This document shows, one piece after another, positions 23,718-29,068 of a stretch of DNA of 29,068 bases; the stretch's first letter is position 1; the number at the start of each line of letters is the position of its first letter. The stretch lies in contig JBLKOW010000003.1 of the NCBI GenBank assembly GCA_047603135.1, forward strand, positions 1-29,068. The letters are read 5' to 3'. The stretch is from JACJVV01 sp047603135. GTDB taxonomy: Archaea > Nanobdellota > Nanobdellia > Woesearchaeales > JACJVV01. Both the position numbers and the translations under genes were made by a program. Under the pieces are notes generated by a model. It did no database searches, had not been told where the DNA came from, and was given only the letters and a program-made list of their open reading frames with translations.

Positions 23718-24056
23718 ATGTCAAATGCCGCAAAAAATCAACGTTTTATAGTAATAGTACTAGCTGTTCTTCTTGTTGTTGCTATTGGATATATTTTCAT
23801 GGACAAATGGCAAACATCACGAGAAGCACGCCAAGTTGAATTATTCCAAGAAGGAGCACAAATTGGATATGAACAAGCAATTTTTCAGCTCATTAACGCA
23901 GCAGCAACCTGTCAACCAGTACCTGTGTTTGCAGCGCTTGAAGAAGGAAATGTAACACTTAATCTCATTGCAGTGGAATGTCTCCAAGAACCTGGGCAGG
24001 ATATGCAAGAAGCTGATTTAGGTCAAGGACTTGTTGAGATGGACATAGTGGAATAA
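23718..24056 (+). CDS. Small membrane-anchored protein of unknown function
   Basis: 112 residues from ATG 23718. GGGGTGA lies eight bases upstream, and a GTG at 23706 is a weaker alternative. It has one N-terminal membrane helix (RFIVIVLAVLLVVAIGYIF, about 9-27), a helical stretch with KWQTSREARQVELFQEGAQI and GYEQAIFQLINAAATC, then a compact end with TCQPVPVF and LNLIAVECL holding two Cys. The 'GAQxGYEQAxxQL' and 'TCQPVPV...NxIAVECL' pattern is one I associate with small DPANN hypothetical proteins, from memory rather than alignment. It is probably exposed outside the cell, with a disulfide between the two Cys. The function is unknown. Confidence 0.75.
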   Translation: MSNAAKNQRFIVIVLAVLLVVAIGYIFMDKWQTSREARQVELFQEGAQIGYEQAIFQLINAAATCQPVPVFAALEEGNVTLNLIAVECLQEPGQDMQEADLGQGLVEMDIVE

Positions 24057-24103
24057 TTGTTTTATTCTTTTAATTATTTTTTAAAGCCTATTTCTACAAA
24101 AAG

Positions 24104-24112
24104 CATTTAAAC
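24104..24112 (+). promoter_or_regulatory. TATA-like box of the gene at 24134
   Basis: CATTTAAAC centred 26 bases before the ATG; it predicts a leaderless mRNA. Confidence 0.5.
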
Positions 24113-24133
24113 ACATTAACTAATAAGCCAGCA

Positions 24134-24763
24134 ATGAAAACAATACATATCCTCATTGTCGTGCTCATAGCGTTATGTATTCCACTCGTATATGCTTCAA
24201 TTGCAGCACCTATATGTGGATCAGAAGGAGAAATTTTTCTTATTTCAAATAGCACATATATACATATTACTGAACAAATAGATTCCTGCGGACCTGAAAG
24301 TAACACAGTATACCTACTCGAAACAATAGAGCAACCTTTTTCTGAAGGAGAATTAGTCTGGATTTCTACTCAACAAGAAGTATGCTCACCAACTCCTTTA
24401 GGAGAAGTAGGATGCAATCAATGGGAAGAATGGTCCATTATGCATGAAGAAGCGGCATTATTAGGATGGAGAGATGAATTCAATGTAACCAAAACAGCCA
24501 TCCAGTGCGAAACAATAGAAGAATGCCATAATCAACTTGATGAAGAAAAAACAGTCAGAATAATACCCTCGCTAGATAATATTAAATCATATATTTTTAT
24601 TTTTCTTATTTTAATTATACTCGCAATTATCTTCATCTTTTTTATATTAAAAAGTATTTATAATGCGTTCAAATTTATCATAAAAGTAGTTTTCATTCTG
24701 GCTATCATAGCAATTATCGTTTTACTCTGGTTAAACCCTGCATTACTATTATCCTATTTCTAA
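24134..24763 (+). CDS. Unknown exported membrane protein
   Basis: 209 residues. A signal peptide (MKTIHILIVVLIALCIPLVYA, cleavage probably after YA-S) is followed by about 125 residues of an external domain with Cys pairs (PICGSEGEI, DSCGPES, EVCSPTPLGEVGCNQW, IQCETIEECHNQ), so probably stabilised by disulfides. Near the end there are two membrane helices, about 150-176 (YIFIFLILIILAIIFIFFIL) and about 182-206 (IIKVVFILAIIAIIVLLWL). The protein should face outside with its Cys-rich domain. No known family. It stands alone with its own TATA-like box, between another small membrane protein and the MscS channel. Confidence 0.75.
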   Translation: MKTIHILIVVLIALCIPLVYASIAAPICGSEGEIFLISNSTYIHITEQIDSCGPESNTVYLLETIEQPFSEGELVWISTQQEVCSPTPLGEVGCNQWEEWSIMHEEAALLGWRDEFNVTKTAIQCETIEECHNQLDEEKTVRIIPSLDNIKSYIFIFLILIILAIIFIFFILKSIYNAFKFIIKVVFILAIIAIIVLLWLNPALLLSYF

Positions 24764-24835
24764 AATGGTATAAGTAGTCATTATACAATAAAACACAATA
24801 ATACCAAGTTCATAAAAGCAAATCAGGACAAAAAA

Positions 24836-24844
24836 CATATAAAC
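24836..24844 (+). promoter_or_regulatory. TATA-like box of the mscS gene
   Basis: CATATAAAC centred 26 bases before ATG 24866. Confidence 0.5.
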
Positions 24845-24865
24845 TATTAACTAATCTCATAAAGT

Positions 24866-25936
24866 ATGCCAGTTGAAGAAATACTAACAACAGTACAGCA
24901 ATTACTTACAACAAATGTATACGTTTCAGCATTCATTGTACTTGCAGTATTTTTTATTCTATCTAAATTCGTTGTTGCTATTCTCGGACGCATTTTACTC
25001 AGACTCACATCACATACAAAAACTGATATTGACAGTCAAATAGTTAAGGCATTAAAAAATCCAACATCATGGGTTATTTTACTCATAGGGGTTAAATTAT
25101 TCGTATTAGAGATATGGATGAATTATGATTTTGTTATTACATTAGAACGACTTATTAACTCTGCGATCATAATTATCGTTGCATTAACTATTATGAAAAT
25201 AATTAATATTATTGTAGATGAGTGGATACTACAAATTCTTAAAGAAACTGATTCTCATCTTGATCAACAACTTGTCCGCCTTTTTAGTCAAATTATAAAT
25301 GTTGTCGGATATGTAATTATGATACTTATGATTCTTGCATTATGGGGTATTCAAATTGGACCTCTGCTTGCAGGACTTGGAATTGGTGGTTTAGCAGTTG
25401 CATTTGCACTTCAGCCTACTCTTGCAAACATCTTTGGCGGAGTTTCATTAATTCTTGATAAAACGTTCAAAGTAGGTGATATTGTAAAGCTCGATAGTGG
25501 GGAAAGTGGCACTATTTTTGAAATCGGTATTCGGAGTACACGCATTAAAACATGGAATAATGAAATCTTAGTAGTACCTAATTCAGTATTAGTTAATTCA
25601 AAAATCATGAATATTAATCAACCAAATAGAACTATCAGAGTTGAAATACCATTTGGTGTTGCATATGGCTCAAAGATTGATGAAGTAAAAAAAGTTGCAT
25701 TAGGATGCCTCAAAAAAGTAGAACACGTATTAGACGATCCTGCACCAATGGTTATGTTTAATGAGATGGCAGATTCTTCACTTAACTTTGTTCTTAGGTA
25801 CCATGTTGATGATTTATCGCATAAATGGCCAACACATCAAATTGTGATTGAAAAACTATACAATACACTTAATAAGAAAAAGATTAATATCCCCTTCCCT
25901 CAACGTGAATTATGGGTACATAATCTCAAGAAATAG
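24866..25936 (+). CDS. mscS: MscS-family mechanosensitive ion channel
   Basis: 356 residues. It opens under membrane tension and protects against osmotic downshock; it sits in the cytoplasmic membrane as a heptamer. There are four to five membrane helices: about 18-42, 66-84, 96-118, 139-163 and the pore helix about 165-196 (GPLLAGLGIGGLAVAFALQPTLANIF), the Gly/Ala-rich MscS pore signature. Then come the beta domain (KVGDIVKLDSGESGTIFEIG, TRIKTWNNEILVVPNSVLVN) and the alpha/beta vestibule ending INIPFPQRELWV, the conserved FPQ terminus. One or two extra N-terminal helices relative to E. coli MscS are usual for archaeal and YnaI-like members. Confidence 0.95.
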   Translation: MPVEEILTTVQQLLTTNVYVSAFIVLAVFFILSKFVVAILGRILLRLTSHTKTDIDSQIVKALKNPTSWVILLIGVKLFVLEIWMNYDFVITLERLINSAIIIIVALTIMKIINIIVDEWILQILKETDSHLDQQLVRLFSQIINVVGYVIMILMILALWGIQIGPLLAGLGIGGLAVAFALQPTLANIFGGVSLILDKTFKVGDIVKLDSGESGTIFEIGIRSTRIKTWNNEILVVPNSVLVNSKIMNINQPNRTIRVEIPFGVAYGSKIDEVKKVALGCLKKVEHVLDDPAPMVMFNEMADSSLNFVLRYHVDDLSHKWPTHQIVIEKLYNTLNKKKINIPFPQRELWVHNLKK

Positions 25937-26020
25937 GTTTATAGACTTAGTTCAATATGATTTCTTAAAATATTTTTCTTAATTCTTTCTTAATATAACT
26001 AAAAAATACTCCTCTAAACC

Positions 26021-26260
26021 CTACAAATATTCAAGAAGTGCTTGAATGTCTTCAAAGCCAGTAGCACTATCAGTTAATACTCCAGAACCATCACACACAA
26101 CTAACGCAGGAACTCTTCCAATACCATACCGCTGAACTTTATCAAAATGTATTTCATTCTTTGCATCGATTACTTCATGATCTATATCACGAAGATTCAG
26201 ATAATCGATAACAGTTTGGCATTGAGCACATCCTGGCACAACAAAAAGGAGCAATTTCAT
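26021..26260 (-). CDS. Glutaredoxin/thioredoxin-like small redox protein
   Basis: 79 residues, the size of a glutaredoxin-type fold. It begins MKLLLFVVPGCAQCQTVIDYL with the redox pair Cys11-x-x-Cys14; the cis-proline loop is GIGRVPALVV (Pro51). It ends with a helix, GFEDIQALLEYL. It should reduce or exchange disulfides in the cytoplasm. The CAQC motif is not the usual CPYC or CGPC, so partner specificity cannot be guessed. The start lies 26 bases from a TATA-like box shared with the divergent HAD gene. It faces the mscS gene across a T-rich 84-base gap. Confidence 0.85.
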   Translation of the reverse strand: MKLLLFVVPGCAQCQTVIDYLNLRDIDHEVIDAKNEIHFDKVQRYGIGRVPALVVCDGSGVLTDSATGFEDIQALLEYL

Positions 26261-26280
26261 ACAAACTTAAAAGAAAATAA

Positions 26281-26291
26281 AGTATAAATAA
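26281..26291. promoter_or_regulatory. Single TATA box shared by two divergent leaderless genes
   Basis: TATAAATA at 26283-26290 is the only TATA-like element in the 50 bases between the two start codons. Its centre is about 26 bases from the minus-strand ATG at 26260 and about 25 from the plus-strand ATG at 26311, the spacing seen for the other promoters here. Confidence 0.6.
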
Positions 26292-26310
26292 CTATCGATT
26301 AAGTGAAGTA

Positions 26311-27009
26311 ATGGTAAAATTTTATAAAAAGAAAAAGTATCAAAAAAAGATGATTAAAGCAATTATTTTTGATTTTGATGGAGTTATTCTCGATAATATT
26401 GGAATTAAAGAAAATGCGTTTAATGATGTATTTCCAAAAAAGTTTAAGTCAATTATAAAGCCTATTCTCAGAAAATATATGAAACAAAGCAGAAAAGTAA
26501 TCATTAAAAAATGTATCGAGGAAATTTATAAGAATAAATTCACACTACCTTACAAGTATGATTACTATTTTAAAAAATATACAAACCTTACCCAAAAAAA
26601 AGTTCTTGCTTCACCTGAAATGCAAGGAGCAACAACATCATTAAATAAACTAAAAGAAAAATACTCTCTTTTTGTTTTAACAGCTACCCCTGAAGAATAT
26701 ATTAACGAAATTATACAAAAAAGAGGATATACACAATTTACAGAAATATATGGTTCAAATAATGGAAACAAACCAAAAGTTGCAAAAAAATTACTTAAAA
26801 AATACTCTTTAAAAGCAAAAGAAGTCATATACGTAGGAGACGGATATAATGATTTAGCATGCGCAGAAAAACTTGGATTTACGTTTATCGGAGTAAAGAA
26901 TTATATGAATGACTTTAAACGAGACCCATCAGTTTATTATAAAGTAAGTAATCTTAAGAGATTACCAACCATTATAAAAAAAATATCAAATCTTACTCAA
27001 GCGAAATAA
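26311..27009 (+). CDS. HAD-superfamily phosphatase
   Basis: 232 residues from ATG 26311, chosen because a TATA-like box lies 25 bases upstream; MIKAIIF (ATG 26350) is the position where homologues would more usually begin. HAD motifs: FDFDGVILDN with nucleophile Asp21 and acid Asp23, LTATPEEY (motif II Thr), NKPKVAKKLL (motif III Lys) and VYVGDGYNDLACAEKLG (motif IV aspartates). The helical cap (about 30-105) is the small C1 type of phosphoglycolate-phosphatase-like members. The substrate is not predictable. The extra 13 N-terminal residues, KFYKKKKYQKK, are strikingly basic. Its 3' end overlaps that of the opposite exonuclease gene by 17 bases. Confidence 0.85.
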   Translation: MVKFYKKKKYQKKMIKAIIFDFDGVILDNIGIKENAFNDVFPKKFKSIIKPILRKYMKQSRKVIIKKCIEEIYKNKFTLPYKYDYYFKKYTNLTQKKVLASPEMQGATTSLNKLKEKYSLFVLTATPEEYINEIIQKRGYTQFTEIYGSNNGNKPKVAKKLLKKYSLKAKEVIYVGDGYNDLACAEKLGFTFIGVKNYMNDFKRDPSVYYKVSNLKRLPTIIKKISNLTQAK

Positions 27010-27583
27010 CATATGAACAGCATTTCTTAGGTGAAAGGCGCTCAAGTGCAAAAAGTCCTTCAATAGTTGAAATTTCTTTTAGAGATAAATAATGTAAAAA
27101 TTTTTCAAAAACGGCGCGCGTTGCATGAACATCTGCCATTGCACGGTGAGCTTGCGCATTAGTAATCGAAAAATAATGGCAAAGCATTTCTAATTTTTTA
27201 CTTGAAAGATGCGGAAGTAAACGATTAGCAAGCTTTCGAGTACATAACCTCCGATTTATTAATGAACGTCCACAACACTTGCGTGCATACGTGTCTAAAA
27301 AACGAAAATCAAAGGAAGCATTATGACCAACAAAAACACTGTCCTCTAAAAAATCTAAAAACGAAGGCATAACAGCATCAATACGTGGAGCATCTTTTAC
27401 CATATCATCGGAAATGCCTGTTAATGCAGTTATATATGAAGGAATATGACATCCAGGATTAACAAGCGAGTGGAATTCTTTAACAACCTCGCCGTCTCGA
27501 ACACGAACTCCTGCAATTTCAGTAATAGCATGACGATCAGCAGAAAGACCTGTTGTTTCAATATCAACAATCGCAACATCCAT
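26993..27583 (-). CDS. DnaQ-type DEDDh 3'-5' exonuclease
   Basis: 196 residues with all Exo motifs: DIETTGL (Asp7, Glu9), VGHNASFDFRFLD (Asp92), and HRAMADVHATRAVFEKF (His146, Asp151), the DEDDh arrangement of DNA polymerase III epsilon, PolC and RNase T-like nucleases. FHSLVNPGCHIPSYITALTGI is the typical second strand region. It could proofread, trim RNA or repair DNA; a stand-alone archaeal protein of this type has no fixed role. A TATA-like box near 27604-27611 is about 25 bases before ATG. It is convergent with, and overlaps, the HAD gene by 17 bases. Confidence 0.9.
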   Translation of the reverse strand: MDVAIVDIETTGLSADRHAITEIAGVRVRDGEVVKEFHSLVNPGCHIPSYITALTGISDDMVKDAPRIDAVMPSFLDFLEDSVFVGHNASFDFRFLDTYARKCCGRSLINRRLCTRKLANRLLPHLSSKKLEMLCHYFSITNAQAHRAMADVHATRAVFEKFLHYLSLKEISTIEGLFALERLSPKKCCSYVISLE

Positions 27584-27631
27584 ACTAAAAAACTATTTAA
27601 ATTATTTATAACTATTTCGAATGTCGCACAT

Positions 27632-28741
27632 TTATTTCAAAGTAAGATAATTTGCACACCACGACATCCCCTCATCACAATAATAAAGCAATGTTCGGTA
27701 TGGAGTTCCATCCCCTTGCAAAACTTCTGGAAATGTTTTATACTTTTGAATTAGTTTATTATATTGTGCAAGATACTCTTTCTGAAGTTTTTTATTAACA
27801 CGCCCAGCAACATCTACATATAACAAACCCATATGAAGCCATGCAGTTGATTTTTCATATCCAGAAGCAAAGAAGTTACCAAAATTTAATCGAACATGGG
27901 AACTACTATGAGGCATACTATATCGAAGAGGAATTGGCATATCAAGTCCTTCATTTCTCACTGCTTGAATGCATTTACGAAGAATGCGTTTATCAGAAAT
28001 AACATTGCACCAAAACGGAAAAACTTGCGCATCGCCAACAATATATTTCTTGCCAGATAAATCATCTAAAAAATATTCTCCCGTCCAATAATGTTTCATA
28101 AGTAAAAAACGATAATTATACTGACGAAAAGGATTAACAAGACCAAGCACTTCAGCAGATTCTTTAAGAAGATGAAGCATACATACATCATAACACGAAG
28201 ATGTTCGTTTAGCATGATCTTTCATAGAAGAAAAATATCTATCTTTACGAGGTAGACCTGTTTTAAAATCTACAGCAGTTCGATATACATACATTATTTG
28301 ACTTTCTAAAAAAATACGATACTGTTTAACAAGAGCTTTATCCTTAAGAAGCGAGAGTGCATACACAATATAAGAAAATGAATCAATAGCCATTCCTGGA
28401 AAATCAAAGGGTTTGCCAGATGGTGAAATACAGGTTCTCACCATTCCATGTTCTTTAAAGCGAGCAAGAGCATAGCGAAGTGTACTGCGTACTTCTTTTT
28501 TCATCCCTAATTGTAAAAGTGAATGCACAATCCACCCAAAATCTCGTGAATAAAAAAGTGAGAAATGACCAGTACTAACGCGCATATATCCCTTTTCTTT
28601 ATCATAACAATCACGAAGTATGTTCATGCAAATTTCACGTGAATTTCCAGAATACTGCATAAAACCGTTTCGACGGACAGAAAGTGCACGCATAAACATC
28701 CTCTTTCCTTCTAAAACATGTATCCATGTAAGCATACTCAT
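27632..28741 (-). CDS. Six-hairpin glycosidase-like protein
   Basis: 369 residues, soluble, with regularly spaced helices of the (alpha/alpha)6 type. HFSLFYSRDFGWIVHSLLQLG, then GMAIDSFSYIVYALSLLK, SSCYDVCMLHLLKESAEVLG and STAWLHMGLLYVDVAGRVN resemble the inner helices of GH15, GH37 or amylo-alpha-1,6-glucosidase-type catalytic domains, each ending in a Gly turn. PEVLQGDGTPYRTLLYYCDEGMSW near the end looks like a substrate-loop segment. No signal peptide is visible, so it should be cytoplasmic, perhaps acting on storage or imported glucans. The catalytic acid cannot be assigned from sequence alone. Another six-hairpin enzyme or a non-catalytic relative is possible. A TATA-like box lies about 22-25 bases upstream. 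Confidence 0.6.
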   Translation of the reverse strand: MSMLTWIHVLEGKRMFMRALSVRRNGFMQYSGNSREICMNILRDCYDKEKGYMRVSTGHFSLFYSRDFGWIVHSLLQLGMKKEVRSTLRYALARFKEHGMVRTCISPSGKPFDFPGMAIDSFSYIVYALSLLKDKALVKQYRIFLESQIMYVYRTAVDFKTGLPRKDRYFSSMKDHAKRTSSCYDVCMLHLLKESAEVLGLVNPFRQYNYRFLLMKHYWTGEYFLDDLSGKKYIVGDAQVFPFWCNVISDKRILRKCIQAVRNEGLDMPIPLRYSMPHSSSHVRLNFGNFFASGYEKSTAWLHMGLLYVDVAGRVNKKLQKEYLAQYNKLIQKYKTFPEVLQGDGTPYRTLLYYCDEGMSWCANYLTLK

Positions 28742-28990
28742 CTAAAAAGACCACCCATTATAAAATTTTAGGAAAATTATGCAAATGACAATTATAAACT
28801 AACACATAACAAACAAACATACAACAAACAAAATATCATAATTCAATAATCATAACTAAATTATACTAAAATCACTACAACAAACAAAATACAGTACAAA
28901 ATACTTTAAAACCCAAAAAAAGACAAAAATCACTCAGACCAGCCATTTATAAATAAAAAAACCAAACAACTGTTAAGTGATAACAAAGGA
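28742..28990. other. A-rich gene-free stretch
   Basis: No frame of useful length and no RNA gene is visible. The first bases hold the TATA-like box of the glycosidase-like gene (ATTATAAAAT, 28758-28767). The rest is A/C-rich with short repeats of the type ACAAACAAAA, including CAACAAACAAAATA near 28821 and 28877. Confidence 0.5.
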
Positions 28991-28998
28991 TTATGACC

Positions 28999-29058
28999 CA
29001 CTCCCCGCCCTAAAGGGACGGGGTATCTTTTGGGGTTGCTACGCAACCGCATGATGCG
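28999..29058. repeat. Three abutting hairpins at the window edge, IS200/IS605-end-like
   Basis: CCCCGCCC (29003-29010), loop TAAA, GGGACGGGG (29015-29023, one bulged A); then GGTTGC-TAC-GCAACC (29034-29048); then CGCATGATGCG (29048-29058). They are G+C-rich in an otherwise A+T-rich region. A hairpin with a short A-rich loop followed by GGTAT and a loose tail resembles the subterminal imperfect palindromes of IS200/IS605 elements. No tnpA or tnpB is in the window, so any body would lie beyond the right edge. Confidence 0.45.
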
Positions 29059-29068
29059 CTTGCTGATT

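Overview
The window is A+T-rich and clearly archaeal. It carries gatD and gatE (the archaeal Glu-tRNA(Gln) amidotransferase), a two-ring Cdc48/VAT AAA+ ATPase, RtcB with archease, and an MscS channel. Most transcription units start with a TATA-like box centred about 24-28 bases before the start codon, which points to leaderless mRNAs; genes inside operons have GGTGA-type ribosome sites. With the many small single-span membrane proteins of unknown function, this suits a DPANN archaeon, perhaps Woesearchaeota- or Pacearchaeota-like. That placement is inference, not proof.

Layout. 1-1562 (minus) is the N-terminal part of a secreted BspA/DUF285-repeat surface protein cut by the window edge. 1600-2330 is a non-coding island of decayed mobile elements: an IS481-like end with a transposase helix-turn-helix fragment, two short related units separated by an exact 14-base repeat, then nested hairpins. 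2369-4127 (minus) holds two unknown proteins. 4199-5524 (minus) is gatD, with another copy of the short element (5576-5809, exact 15-base flanking repeats) just upstream of its promoter. 5846-10213 (minus) contains a SecB-like small protein, cdc48, a Nif3-family protein and an unknown gene. 10467-12638 (plus) is tatD plus an RsuA/RluB-type pseudouridine synthase with a long repetitive basic N-terminus. 12681-13664 (minus) is an APH-fold kinase. 13765-14566 (plus) is a small unknown protein and archease; 14673-16356 (minus) two unknown proteins; 16432-18371 (plus) rtcB and a CYTH enzyme. 18389-20578 (minus) is a DUF4013-like membrane protein and gatE, separated by a 90-bp hairpin mini-element with 8-base target duplications. 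20854-23560 (plus) is a putative leaderless leader peptide and pyruvate phosphate dikinase. 23718-25936 (plus) has two small membrane proteins and an MscS channel. 26021-28741 has a glutaredoxin-like protein, a HAD hydrolase, a DnaQ-type exonuclease and a six-hairpin glycosidase-like protein. The last 327 bases have no gene and end in hairpins like an IS200/IS605 terminus.

Functional links: GatD and GatE form one enzyme though coded 14 kb apart; archease activates RtcB for tRNA splicing and RNA repair, and rtcB is translationally coupled to the CYTH gene; cdc48, nif3 and the gene after it look like one operon. The strongest unusual signals are the two families of miniature elements (both placed against promoters or a stop codon), the leader peptide before ppdK, a GatE without its AspRS-like insertion, and a divergent gene pair sharing one TATA box.
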